Source: Microbacterium sp. BK668
GTDB taxonomy: Bacteria; Actinomycetota; Actinomycetes; Actinomycetales; Microbacteriaceae
NCBI RefSeq assembly: GCF_004362195.1
Contig: NZ_SNWG01000002.1
Coordinates: 186,001-250,000 of the forward strand
DNA length: 64,000 nucleotides
Direction of reading: 5' to 3'
Part shown: in pieces, positions 8,555 through 16,910 of the stretch
Layout of the letters: each line of letters begins with the position of its first letter
How positions within the stretch are numbered: the first letter of the stretch is position 1
Notes under the pieces: model-generated
The model's input: the letters and a program-made list of their open reading frames with translations, nothing else
Told to the model about the DNA's origin: nothing
The model's database searches: none
Made by a program: the position numbers and the translations under genes

Positions 8555-8713
8555 TCAGACGCCGTTGCGCTCGAGGACGGCCGCCTGATGCCGGAAGCCG
8601 ACCGTCTCGTAGCCGACGACGATGACGAACGGCGAGGCGGCCACGAGCAGGAGCGAGGTGCCGATCGAGACGCCGGCGGCCGCCGCGACGACGCTGAGGA
8701 CCAGCACCGCCAC
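8555..8713 (-). CDS. Small two-helix membrane protein, possible frameshift near its start
   Basis: Unrecognised hydrophobic small protein. The frame from a GTG at 8713 to the stop at 8555 gives 52 residues with two membrane-type stretches ([14 protein letters not shown] and [15 protein letters not shown]) and almost perfect G/C third positions, so it looks coding. However, a leaderless-type signal (TATCTT, 8764-8759, 7 nt before an ATG at 8751) and a short segment MSLSHRLGR point to an upstream start in a different frame. One missing base near 8725 would join both parts into a protein of about 65 aa. It is either intact from the GTG, a broken gene, or a sequencing error. Confidence 0.5.
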   Translation of the reverse strand: MAVLVLSVVAAAAGVSIGTSLLLVAASPFVIVVGYETVGFRHQAAVLERNGV

Positions 8714-8839
8714 CGCCCCGTCATCCGTCCCAGACGATGGCTCAGGCTCATGCCGGGCAAGATACCAGCGCCGCGCGGGCGCCGCGTCGCGGCATCCGCT
8801 CCCAGCCTCGCGCCATGTGCGCGGCGTAGGCTGTCAGCC

Positions 8840-9991
8840 GTGCCTGCTGTCAACATCGGGATGCCGAAAGTCCCCGAAGTCCTCGCCCCCCGACGCAAGA
8901 GCCGCCAGATCCGGGTCGGCAAGGTGCTGGTCGGCGGCGACGCCCCGGTCAGCGTCCAGTCGATGACCACGACGCCCACGACGAACATCAACGCGACGCT
9001 CCAGCAGATCGCCGAGCTGACCGCGTCAGGGTGCGAGATCGTGCGCGTGGCCGTGCCGTCTCAGGACGACGCCGATGTGCTCCACATCATCGCGAAGAAG
9101 AGTCAGATCCCGGTGATCGCCGACATCCACTTCCAGCCGAAGTACGTCTTCCAGGCGATCGACGCCGGGTGCGGCGCGGTGCGGGTGAACCCCGGCAACA
9201 TCCGCAAATTCGACGACCAGGTGGGCGCGATCGCGAAGGCGGCGAAGGATGCCGGCGTGTCGCTGCGCATCGGCGTCAACGCGGGATCCCTCGATCCGCG
9301 GCTGCTGGAGAAGTACGGCAAGGCCACGCCCGAGGCGCTCGTCGAGAGCGCGGTGTGGGAGGCCTCCCTGTTCGAGGAGCACGACTTCCACGACTTCAAG
9401 ATCTCGGTGAAGCACAACGACCCCATCGTCATGGTGAAGGCGTACCGCCTGCTCGCCGAGCGCGGCGACTGGCCGCTCCACCTCGGCGTCACCGAGGCAG
9501 GCCCCGCCTTCCAGGGCACGATCAAGTCGGCGACCGCCTTCGGCATCCTGCTCGCAGAGGGCATCGGCGACACGATCCGCGTGTCGCTGTCCGCGCCCCC
9601 GGCCGAAGAGGTCAAGGTCGGCCACCAGATCCTGCAGTCGCTCAACCTGCGCGAGCGCAAGCTCGAGATCGTCTCGTGCCCGTCCTGCGGCCGCGCCCAG
9701 GTCGACGTGTATTCACTGGCCGACAACGTCACCGAGGGGCTCAAGGACATGACCGTGCCGCTGCGGGTGGCCGTCATGGGGTGCGTCGTCAACGGCCCGG
9801 GCGAGGCACGCGAGGCCGACCTCGGCGTCGCGTCCGGCAACGGCAAGGGGCAGATCTTCGTCAAGGGCCAGGTCATCAAGACCGTCCCCGAGGCCGAGAT
9901 CGTCGCGACGCTCATCGAGGAGGCGAACCGGATCGCCGCGGAGATGGGCCCGGACGCCCCGCTCGGCACCGCACAGGTCGTCACCGCCTGA
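8840..9991 (+). CDS. ispG: 4-hydroxy-3-methylbut-2-en-1-yl diphosphate synthase (flavodoxin type)
   Basis: IspG/GcpE (383 aa), the sixth step of the MEP pathway: converts ME-cPP to HMBPP with a [4Fe-4S] cluster. Visible hallmarks are [11 protein letters not shown] near the N-terminus, [17 protein letters not shown], and the C-terminal cluster ligands CPSCGR and [10 protein letters not shown]. The reading frame is open far upstream, but the GTG at 8840 is preceded by TAGGCT (8827-8832) with 7 nt between and starts at the family's usual N-terminus, so I place the start there. It belongs with dxr at 498; the site-2 protease between them is the usual arrangement in actinobacteria, but here the sigma pair, trp gene and small ORF separate them further. 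Confidence 0.95.
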   Translation: MPAVNIGMPKVPEVLAPRRKSRQIRVGKVLVGGDAPVSVQSMTTTPTTNINATLQQIAELTASGCEIVRVAVPSQDDADVLHIIAKKSQIPVIADIHFQPKYVFQAIDAGCGAVRVNPGNIRKFDDQVGAIAKAAKDAGVSLRIGVNAGSLDPRLLEKYGKATPEALVESAVWEASLFEEHDFHDFKISVKHNDPIVMVKAYRLLAERGDWPLHLGVTEAGPAFQGTIKSATAFGILLAEGIGDTIRVSLSAPPAEEVKVGHQILQSLNLRERKLEIVSCPSCGRAQVDVYSLADNVTEGLKDMTVPLRVAVMGCVVNGPGEAREADLGVASGNGKGQIFVKGQVIKTVPEAEIVATLIEEANRIAAEMGPDAPLGTAQVVTA

Positions 9992-10018
9992 GCCCGCAAT
10001 CCTGGCGGGATCGCGGGC
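9992..10018 (+). terminator. Hairpin terminator after ispG
   Basis: Inverted repeat GCCCGC-A-ATCC with GGAT-C-GCGGGC, one internal mismatch and a 5-nt loop, immediately after the ispG stop. No T tract follows. Confidence 0.55.
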
Positions 10019-10112
10019 CGCAGGAGTAGCATCCCTGCACAGCGCTTCCGCCCGAGGGCGCTGTCGGCGGCTCGGTGTCGCGCCGCACGTGGGGACGGGC
10101 CAGGAGACACCG

Positions 10113-10721
10113 ATGTCCCGTCGACGCACGCGCACGACCGTCGCCCTCACCGCAGCGCTTGTCGCGGCCGCTCTGACGACGGGCGCCGGGATCGCGTCCG
10201 CCTCGCCGTCCGCGGGTTCCGCCGGTGTCGTCGCGGGTGCGGCGGGGACGGCGATCGAGCGGGCACCGGAGGTCCGCGCCCCGAAGCCGAAGGCGACCGA
10301 CATGCCCGAGAGCGCGGCCCCGGCGGTGCCGGGCCGCGGCTGGTGGAAGCACGTCTATGCGGGCCGCGGCAAGCCGAGAGTGGATGCCGCGACAGCGCAG
10401 GGTTACCTGGACACCGTGGCGTCGCGATCGTCCGTGTTCCCCGAGCATACGGACGCATCCACTCCGGCGTCCGCCCACGCGGTGCTGTCGCCGAAGGGCC
10501 GCGACGTGCGCGGGCGCGCCACGGCCGCTCTGCTGGTCGCCTGGCTGCAGTGGGCCGGCGGTGCGGTGGCGGAGGACGCCCTCGTGCCGCTGAAGTCGGG
10601 CGAGTTGCCGCTCTCGGAGCTGCTGTCGCGGGCAGAGGAGGTCGTGCTCGACCCCAGCGCCACTCCGGCCCAGCTCCGGGCGGTCACCCGCGACCTCGCG
10701 CGCGTCCGCCACGCGACCTGA
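10113..10721 (+). CDS. Secreted protein of unknown function
   Basis: I do not recognise a family. The 202-aa protein starts with a classical signal peptide: MSRRRTRTT, a hydrophobic stretch [16 protein letters not shown] and a likely cleavage near ASASPSAG. The mature part has a region rich in Ala, Pro and Gly, then [11 protein letters not shown] and a helical C-terminal half ([39 protein letters not shown]). There are no cysteines and no obvious catalytic motif. The ATG at 10113 follows CAGGAGA by 5 nt; an in-frame GTG at 10089 lacks such a site. It lies alone between ispG and the repeats ahead of proS, so it may be a structural or cell-envelope protein. Confidence 0.75.
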   Translation: MSRRRTRTTVALTAALVAAALTTGAGIASASPSAGSAGVVAGAAGTAIERAPEVRAPKPKATDMPESAAPAVPGRGWWKHVYAGRGKPRVDAATAQGYLDTVASRSSVFPEHTDASTPASAHAVLSPKGRDVRGRATAALLVAWLQWAGGAVAEDALVPLKSGELPLSELLSRAEEVVLDPSATPAQLRAVTRDLARVRHAT

Positions 10722-10768
10722 TCTCGAAGCCGGGCCGCGACGCGCCGTGCCCAGCTTGCCGCGCCCGC

Positions 10769-10904
10769 GCTCATCAGATCGCGGGGAGTCCCCCGCGAGG
10801 ACTCGCTCCGCTCGTCGGCGGCTGCGCCGCGCCCCCGCTCATCAGATCGCGGGGAGTCCCCCGCGAGGACTCGCTCCGCTCGTCGGCGGCTGCACCGCGC
10901 CCCC
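10769..10904 (+). repeat. Two tandem copies of a 68-bp repeat before proS
   Basis: Copies at 10769-10836 and 10837-10904 differ at one base near the end (TGCGCCG versus TGCACCG). Each holds a hairpin TCGCGGGG-AGTC-CCCCGCGA and the phrase CTCGCTCCGCTCGTC, which resembles the right arm of the palindromic element at 24083. No gene is present in 10722-10921. Confidence 0.9.
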
Positions 10905-10921
10905 ACCTAGACTTGTCGCTC

Positions 10922-12721
10922 GTGGTCACCCGTCTGTCGAAGTTCTTCCTCCGCACGCTCCGTGAAGACCCCGCCGACGCCGAGGTCACCAGCCACAGGC
11001 TGCTCGTGCGCGCCGGCTACATCCGCCGTGCCGCGCCCGGCATCTTCACGTGGCTCCCGCTGGGGCTCCGCGTCAAGGCGAAGATCGAGGCCGTCATCCG
11101 CGACGAGATGACCCGGGCGGGCGCCTTCGAGGTGCACTTCCCGGCGCTCCTGCCGCGCGAGCCTTACGAGGCGTCCGGCCGCTGGACGTCGTACGGCGAC
11201 GGCATCTTCCGCCTCCAGGACCGTAAGAACGCCGACTATCTGCTCGCGCCCACGCATGAGGAGATGTTCACGCTGCTCGTGAAGGACCTGTGCTCGTCGT
11301 ACAAGGACCTGCCGCTGACGATCTACCAGATCCAGGACAAGTACCGCGACGAGGCGCGCCCCCGCGCGGGGCTCCTGCGCGGGCGCGAGTTCACGATGAA
11401 GGACGCGTACTCGTTCGACTACACCGACGAGGGTCAGGATGCCTCGTACCAGTCGCAGCGCGACGCCTACGAGCGCATCTTCCAGCGCCTCGGCCTCGAG
11501 TACGTCATCGTCGCCGCCGACAACGGCCTCATGGGCGGCGCGCGCAGCGAGGAGTTCCTGCATCCGACGCCGGTCGGCGAGGACACCTTCGTGCGCTCGG
11601 ACGGAGGGTACGCGGCGAACGTCGAGGCCTACGTCACGACCCCCCCGGAGGCGATCCCGCTCGACGGGCTTCCCGCGCCGGTCATCTTCGACTCGCCGAA
11701 CACGCCGACGATCCAGACGCTCGTCGATCACGCGAACGCGCACCTCGATCCGCCCGCGCCCGGGATCGCGGGCCCCGCGACCGAAGGCCTCACGCAGTGG
11801 TCGGCAGCGCACACGCTCAAGAACGTCGTGCTGGCCCTCACGCACCTCGACGGCACGCGCGAGCTCGTGATCGTCGGCGTCCCGGGCGACCGCGACGTCG
11901 ACGACAAGCGGGTCGAGGTCGCCTTCGCGCCGGCGGCCGTCGAGCCGGCCACGGAGCAGGACTTCGAGGACAACCCGCTCCTCGTCAAGGGCTACATCGG
12001 CCCGTGGTCCGAGACGGGTCCGATCCTCGGCGAGGAGTCGGCGACGGGCATCCGGTTCCTGCTCGACCCGCGGGTCGTCGACGGCACCGCGTGGGTGACC
12101 GGCGCGAACATCGACCAGAAGCACGTCCACTCGCTCGTCGCTGGCCGCGACTTCACCGGAGACGGATTCGTCGAGGTCGCCACGGTCCGCGAGGGCGACC
12201 CGGCGCCGGACGGCTCCGGTCCCGTGCACCTCGCGCGCGGCATGGAGATCGGGCACGTCTTCCAGCTCGGCCGCTTCTTCGCCGAGACGCTGGGCCTGCA
12301 GGTGCTGGATGAGAACGGCAAGCTCGTCACCGTCACGATGGGGTCGTACGGCATTGGCGTGACCCGGATCCTCGCGATCATCGCCGAGCTCAACAACGAC
12401 GACAGGGGCCTGATCTGGCCGGCGCCGGTCGCGCCGTTCGACGTGCATGTCGTGGCGACCGGGAAGGACGCCGTGGCGTTCGACCTCGCCGAGTCGGTCT
12501 CGGCGCAGCTCGAGGCATCCGGCCTGGACGTCCTCTACGACGACCGGGCGAAGGTGTCGCCCGGCGTGAAGTTCGCCGACGCGGAGCTCGTCGGGGTGCC
12601 GCGGATCCTGATCGTCGGACGAGGCGCGGCCGAGGGTCAGGTCGAGCTGTGGGACCGGCGCACGGGAGACCGCGGGGTCGTCGCCGCCGCGGACGCCGTC
12701 GCCCGCCTGACCGCCGGCTGA
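10922..12721 (+). CDS. proS: Prolyl-tRNA synthetase
   Basis: Class II aminoacyl-tRNA synthetase (599 aa) that charges tRNA-Pro. The N-terminal catalytic part has [23 protein letters not shown] and motif 2 [18 protein letters not shown] followed by MKDAYSFD. An inserted editing (INS) domain occupies roughly 225-395, including WSAAHTLKN, and the C-terminal anticodon-binding domain includes [23 protein letters not shown], here cited in part. This is the bacterial-type ProRS. The long open frame reaches back through the repeats, but the GTG at 10922 starts the family N-terminus and follows TAGACT (10908-10913) by 8 nt, suggesting leaderless expression. Confidence 0.95.
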   Translation: MVTRLSKFFLRTLREDPADAEVTSHRLLVRAGYIRRAAPGIFTWLPLGLRVKAKIEAVIRDEMTRAGAFEVHFPALLPREPYEASGRWTSYGDGIFRLQDRKNADYLLAPTHEEMFTLLVKDLCSSYKDLPLTIYQIQDKYRDEARPRAGLLRGREFTMKDAYSFDYTDEGQDASYQSQRDAYERIFQRLGLEYVIVAADNGLMGGARSEEFLHPTPVGEDTFVRSDGGYAANVEAYVTTPPEAIPLDGLPAPVIFDSPNTPTIQTLVDHANAHLDPPAPGIAGPATEGLTQWSAAHTLKNVVLALTHLDGTRELVIVGVPGDRDVDDKRVEVAFAPAAVEPATEQDFEDNPLLVKGYIGPWSETGPILGEESATGIRFLLDPRVVDGTAWVTGANIDQKHVHSLVAGRDFTGDGFVEVATVREGDPAPDGSGPVHLARGMEIGHVFQLGRFFAETLGLQVLDENGKLVTVTMGSYGIGVTRILAIIAELNNDDRGLIWPAPVAPFDVHVVATGKDAVAFDLAESVSAQLEASGLDVLYDDRAKVSPGVKFADAELVGVPRILIVGRGAAEGQVELWDRRTGDRGVVAAADAVARLTAG

Positions 12722-12864
12722 GCGCAGCCCCCGCCGCGCGGCCACCGCTCGGGGGAGGAGAACCGACGCGCGGAGGACGGATGCTGTCTCCCGGCCCTCC
12801 CCTGGTCCGTTCTCCTCCGCTCGTGCCGAGCGGGGGAGGAGCGACGGGCTCGCGCCCCGTGGCG
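12722..12864. other. Gap between convergent proS and channel gene
   Basis: No gene. It contains two related phrases, CTCGGGGGAGGAG (about 12748) and GAGCGGGGGAGGAG (about 12828), and complementary GTTCTCCTCCGCTCG (about 12808), so imperfect stem-loops can form. These may act as a bidirectional terminator. Confidence 0.4.
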
Positions 12865-13866
12865 TCAGTCCTCGGACGTCGCGGCGCGTGGCGATGCCGA
12901 GCCGATGAGGGCGCGCAGCTCGGCGTTGATCCGCTCGGACTCCTCGAGGAGGAGCAGGAGCTGAGCCGTCGAGGCGAGTGCGAACGACGGCGCCGCGTCG
13001 ACGGCGCGTCCGGCATCGACCGAGCCCGCCGTCCCGCCCGCGGCCGATGCCGCGCCCGCCGTGACCGCGCCCGACACGGAGCCCGCCGCGAGGCCCGTCG
13101 CCGTGTGCTCGGCGGTCACGGGTGGGAGGGCCGGAGCCGCCGTGGCAGCCGCGGCCGCAGCATCCTTCTCCCCTTCGTCGTGTTCCTCCGCCTCCGCCCC
13201 GCGGCTCGGGCCGAGGAAGACGTTCGCCAGGTATCCCGTGAACGTACCGAAGATGCCGACGCCGACGACGATGATGAGCGTGCCGATGAGACGCCCTGCA
13301 TTGGTCACGGGGTACTGGTCGCCGTAGCCGACGGTCGAGATCGTCACGAGCGTGTACCAGAGCGCGTCCGAGGCCGACGTGATGTTCGCGCCGTCGGCAT
13401 CCTCCTCGATGAAGAGGATCGCGATGCTGCCGAACTCCAGCACGAGGATGCCCATCAGCAGCAGCGTCATGAGCGCGCTGTTGGCGCGGTCATGGATGAC
13501 CGTGTTCCACAGGTTGCGCGGGCCGACGCCGCGCATCAGCCGGACGACGCGCCAGAGCCGGAAGACGCGCAGCACCTTCAGCTGCGGGAACCACAGGCTC
13601 GCCAGCAGGTCCGCCCATCCGAAGCCGCGGAAGAAGTAGTGGCTCGCCGACGGTGCCGTCGCCATCCGGTAGATGAAGTCCCCGAGGAAGATCACGCTGA
13701 AGAGCGCGTTCATGACCCAGAGGATGAGCTGCAGGGCCTCGCTGCCGTGCATGACGGCCATCAGCACCAGGTTGGCGATCGAGAGCACCGACAGGGCTCC
13801 GATGAAGATCTCGTACGAGATGTTCTTCAGTTCGGACCGCTCCGAACGCGCGCGTGATCTGGCCAT
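12865..13866 (-). CDS. Voltage-gated-type potassium channel
   Basis: Ion-transport protein (333 aa) with an N-terminal block of membrane helices, including LSIANLVLMAV and ILWVMNALFSVIFLGDFIYR, an S4-like stretch KVLRVFRLWRVVRLMR, and a pore with the K+ selectivity filter TVGYGD at 178-183. After the last helix comes an Ala/Glu-rich linker and a C-terminal coiled-coil-like tail (LLLLLEESERINAELRALIG) that could drive tetramerisation. There is no RCK/TrkA domain. The ATG at 13866 has GAGGAG about 6 nt upstream. It converges with proS across a 143-bp gap. Confidence 0.9.
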   Translation of the reverse strand: MARSRARSERSELKNISYEIFIGALSVLSIANLVLMAVMHGSEALQLILWVMNALFSVIFLGDFIYRMATAPSASHYFFRGFGWADLLASLWFPQLKVLRVFRLWRVVRLMRGVGPRNLWNTVIHDRANSALMTLLLMGILVLEFGSIAILFIEEDADGANITSASDALWYTLVTISTVGYGDQYPVTNAGRLIGTLIIVVGVGIFGTFTGYLANVFLGPSRGAEAEEHDEGEKDAAAAAATAAPALPPVTAEHTATGLAAGSVSGAVTAGAASAAGGTAGSVDAGRAVDAAPSFALASTAQLLLLLEESERINAELRALIGSASPRAATSED

Positions 13867-14026
13867 CTCCGCTCCTCGGGCTCGCGGCCGCCGGGAGCGG
13901 CCGACGCCCCATTGTGGTCACGCGCACGGCCTCGTCACAGCGCGGCTCACGCAGTGCGGGTGACGTGTGGGCCGCGCAGCTGCGCACTCGCGCCGCCGTC
14001 CCCCGTACGACGGCGCGTCCCCATCC

Positions 14027-14048
14027 CGTCACCGTCCGTTCATCTGCC
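14027..14048 (+). promoter_or_regulatory. PHO-box-like direct repeat upstream of phoX
   Basis: Two adjacent 11-nt units, CGTCACCGTCC and GTTCATCTGCC. The second matches the actinobacterial PhoP repeat G(G/T)TCAYYYR(G/C)G at 10 of 11 positions and the first at about 7. It lies about 70 bp before the phosphatase gene, a sensible place for activation under phosphate starvation. Confidence 0.5.
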
Positions 14049-14115
14049 GGCACGCCGCGCTTCTCGTCCGCTCGGACAGGCTTGATGCGTCCGCCCCAAA
14101 GAGTGAGGATGCTCC

Positions 14116-16218
14116 ATGACCGTCGTCGACGACTCCCGCCGATCGCTTCCCATGGCCGACCACGCGCGCGGCAAGCGCTCCGCTGTGACCTGTCAGTTCA
14201 AGTGCGCGAACGCGTGCACGAAGCCGGAGTGCAACACCTCGTCGAACGAGACCTTCCAGCAGGTGGCTGCGCGGGCGCTGTCGCGACGAGCCGTGCTGGG
14301 TCTCGGGGCTGCGGGCGCGCTCGCGCTCACGTTCGCCGGGAACGCGTCAGGGGCGCCGGGTGCGGCCGCGCTCGACCTGGACGCGTTCGGGCCCGGTCTG
14401 CCGGACCTGCCCCCCAAGGGACTGTCCAAGCTGCCGTACCAGGCGATCGCGCCCGTGCCGGCCAACGTCGACCAGTTCGTCGTACCGAGCGGCTATCGCT
14501 GGGCTCCGATCATCCGGTGGGGCGACCCGCTCTTCACCGAGAGTCCGGTCTTCGACATCGGCGCGCAGAGCGCCGAGGCACAGGCATTGCAGTTCGGCTA
14601 CAACAGCGACTACCTCGACATCATCCCCGACAAGTCGCTCACGACCGGCGTGCTGGTCAACAACCATGAGTACGTGAACCTCAACATCATGTTCCCGACG
14701 TCGCCCGCGCCGGACGCTGCCGAAATCCGGCGCCGCGGCGACATCGCGAAGATGGCGCAGGGTCTGTCGGTCGTGGAGCTTGAACGGGGCAGGTACGGCG
14801 ACCCGTGGGAGTACGTCGTCGATGGAAGGCGGAACCGGCGGATCACGGTCGAGACGGTCTTCGAGCTGACCGGCCCCGCGGCGGGGACCGATCTGGTCAG
14901 GACGGCCGACGACCCGGAAGGCCGCTGGGTCCGTGGCACGCTCGGGAACTGCGCGGGCGGAACGACGCCGTGGGGCACCATCCTGTCCGGCGAGGAGAAC
15001 TTCGACGGGTACTTCGCCTGGGCGGCCGACACGCCGGCGCAGCGCCGGTACAGCGCGACGTCCACGAACTCGACCTCGACGGGGTGGGAGACCTACGACC
15101 CCAGGTTCAACGCGCACGACCCGGCCTTCGTGAACGAGCCGAACCGCTTCGGCTACATCGTCGAGATCGATCCGTACGACCCGACGTCGACGCCGAAGAA
15201 GCACACGGCGATGGGGCGCTTCAAGCACGAGGGCGCCAACGTCCACCTCGCGAAGGACGGGCGGGTCGTGGCGTACATGGGCGACGACGAGCGCAACGAC
15301 TACCTGTACAAGTTCGTCTCCAAGCACAAGATCTCGAAGTCACGGAAGAAGAACCTGACGCTCCTCTCCGAAGGAGACCTCTACGTCGCGAAGTTCTCCG
15401 GCGACTCCCCGGCACCCGAGATCGACGGCACGGGCGAGCTCCCCGCCGACGGGGCCTTCGACGGCAGCGGGATCTGGATCCCGCTGACGAAGAACGGCAA
15501 GAGCGTCGTTCCGGGCTTCACCACCGCGCAGGTCCTCGTCTACACCCGCCTCGCGGCGGATGCGGTCGGCCCGACGAAGATGGACCGTCCCGAGGACGTG
15601 CAGCCCAATCCCTGGACGGGCAAGGTCTACGCCGCGCTCACGAACAACTCCACGCGCGGCACCGCGTACCCCGTCGACGAGGCGAACCCGATCAGCCGGG
15701 ATCCCGGGACGCTCGCCGTGACCGGCAACCGCTACGGCCACGTCATCGAGATCACCGAGACCTCGGGCCACGCGGGCACGACCTTCGGGTGGAGCATCCT
15801 CCTTCTGTGCGGCGACCCGAAGGTGTTCCAGAGCACCTACTTCGCCGGGTTCCCCGCTGACAAGGTCTCGCCGATCTCCTGTCCCGACAATCTCGCCTTC
15901 GACGCGGCCGGAAACCTGTGGGTCGCGACGGACGGCGCGCCCAGCACCATCGGCTACAACGACGGCCTGTTCAAGATCCCGCTCGAAGGGTCCGACCGGG
16001 GGTTCGTGCAGCAGTTCCTCTCGGTTCCGCGCGACGCCGAGACGTGCGGCCCGGTGATCCACGACTGGGAGGGCAAGGTCTTCGTGGCCGTCCAGCATCC
16101 GGGCGAGCGCGGATCCTTTGAGCAGCCGACGTCGCGCTTCCCCGACTACGGCTCGAGCGCGCCGGGTGACACGTCCGATGCCCCGCGCCCCTCGGTCGTG
16201 CAGGTCTTCCGAGGCTGA
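14116..16218 (+). CDS. PhoX-family alkaline phosphatase, Tat-exported
   Basis: PhoX-type (DUF839) calcium/iron phosphatase of 700 aa that releases phosphate outside the cell. The N-terminus has the family's cysteine segment CQFKCANACTKPEC (26-39) and NTSSNETF, then a twin-arginine signal SRRAVLGLGAAG with RR at 57-58, so export should be by Tat in the folded, metal-loaded state. Core motifs include VNNHEYVN, GNCAGGTTPWGTILSGEEN (cited in part), RFKHEGANV, RPEDVQPNPWTG and ALTNNS, which supply metal ligands in the beta-propeller. The ATG at 14116 follows GTGAGGA. A PHO-box-like repeat lies upstream and a strong terminator downstream. Confidence 0.93.
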   Translation: MTVVDDSRRSLPMADHARGKRSAVTCQFKCANACTKPECNTSSNETFQQVAARALSRRAVLGLGAAGALALTFAGNASGAPGAAALDLDAFGPGLPDLPPKGLSKLPYQAIAPVPANVDQFVVPSGYRWAPIIRWGDPLFTESPVFDIGAQSAEAQALQFGYNSDYLDIIPDKSLTTGVLVNNHEYVNLNIMFPTSPAPDAAEIRRRGDIAKMAQGLSVVELERGRYGDPWEYVVDGRRNRRITVETVFELTGPAAGTDLVRTADDPEGRWVRGTLGNCAGGTTPWGTILSGEENFDGYFAWAADTPAQRRYSATSTNSTSTGWETYDPRFNAHDPAFVNEPNRFGYIVEIDPYDPTSTPKKHTAMGRFKHEGANVHLAKDGRVVAYMGDDERNDYLYKFVSKHKISKSRKKNLTLLSEGDLYVAKFSGDSPAPEIDGTGELPADGAFDGSGIWIPLTKNGKSVVPGFTTAQVLVYTRLAADAVGPTKMDRPEDVQPNPWTGKVYAALTNNSTRGTAYPVDEANPISRDPGTLAVTGNRYGHVIEITETSGHAGTTFGWSILLLCGDPKVFQSTYFAGFPADKVSPISCPDNLAFDAAGNLWVATDGAPSTIGYNDGLFKIPLEGSDRGFVQQFLSVPRDAETCGPVIHDWEGKVFVAVQHPGERGSFEQPTSRFPDYGSSAPGDTSDAPRPSVVQVFRG

Positions 16219-16223
16219 ACGTG

Positions 16224-16259
16224 ACGGTGCGGGGCGTCCGACCGAACGCCCCGCACCGT
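16224..16259 (+). terminator. Strong bidirectional terminator after phoX
   Basis: Perfect 14-bp stem (16224-16237 with 16246-16259), 8-nt loop, 3 bp past the phoX stop. It lies between convergent genes and could serve both. Confidence 0.85.
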
Positions 16260-16285
16260 GAGAGGCGGGCTGACCGACCCTGCCG

Positions 16286-16798
16286 TCAGATCGCGGTTCC
16301 GCCCGTGAGGCGGCCGTGGGCCATCGTGTCGTCGGGGGTGTCGCGGGTGACGAGGGACTTCACCATCTTCGCGGCCATGACGATCTTCCCCTGCGCCGGC
16401 TCCCAGAACTCCGCGGTCACGGGCGTCACGCACAGCAGCGCGATGTCGGGGGTGTCGAGGCCGTCCTCGAACCAGATGTCCAGCGACGGGGTGTAGAGCT
16501 CCTTCATCTTGGCCTCGTCGTACACGACGCGTGCCGTGCCGGCGACCGAGACGAACCGCATCCCCTTGGCGTCGACGTACGACAGGGAGACGTCGTGGTC
16601 CGCCTGGACTTCGTCGACCTTCTTCGAATGATCGGATGTGAAGAACCAGATGTCGCCGTCGTCGTCCATCTGGCGTGTGCTCATCGGCCGTCCGACGAGG
16701 TTGCCCCCCGCGTCGACCGTCGTGAGCATCGTGAAGTCGATGTCCTCCACGAGCTCCTTGATGCGGCCGGCGGCTTCCGTTCCCGTGACTTCGCTCAT
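16286..16798 (-). CDS. Pyridoxamine 5'-phosphate oxidase-family (general stress 26-like) protein
   Basis: Small FMN-binding split-barrel protein (170 aa). Visible features are the N-terminal MLTTVDAGGNLVGRPM, the DGDIWFFTSDHSKKVDEV segment (cited in part) and VSLSYVDAKGMRFVSVAGTA, typical of the general stress protein 26 branch of the PNPOx-like superfamily. These bind flavin or F420, but their substrates are mostly unknown. The open frame continues upstream to 16867, but the ATG at 16798 (MSEVTGTEAAG) matches the family start and has AGGAAG upstream. It converges with phoX and is divergent from the lipase fusion. Confidence 0.87.
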   Translation of the reverse strand: MSEVTGTEAAGRIKELVEDIDFTMLTTVDAGGNLVGRPMSTRQMDDDGDIWFFTSDHSKKVDEVQADHDVSLSYVDAKGMRFVSVAGTARVVYDEAKMKELYTPSLDIWFEDGLDTPDIALLCVTPVTAEFWEPAQGKIVMAAKMVKSLVTRDTPDDTMAHGRLTGGTAI

Positions 16799-16910
16799 GC
16801 ATCGAGGCTTCCTGATCGGGGGATGCCGCGACAGGGCTTGACAGGTCCCTTCGGGCTGCGACGGCATCCGTGGCGCGGAAGCAGCCGGCCGGGGTGCTTA
16901 CCATGACCCC

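Noticed and set aside
5346..8588. 1080-codon open frame on the plus strand
   Set aside because: It runs across the ECF42 gene in the wrong frame and antisense to the anthranilate synthase gene. Its translation is Arg/Gly-rich without family motifs, so it is a high-GC shadow.
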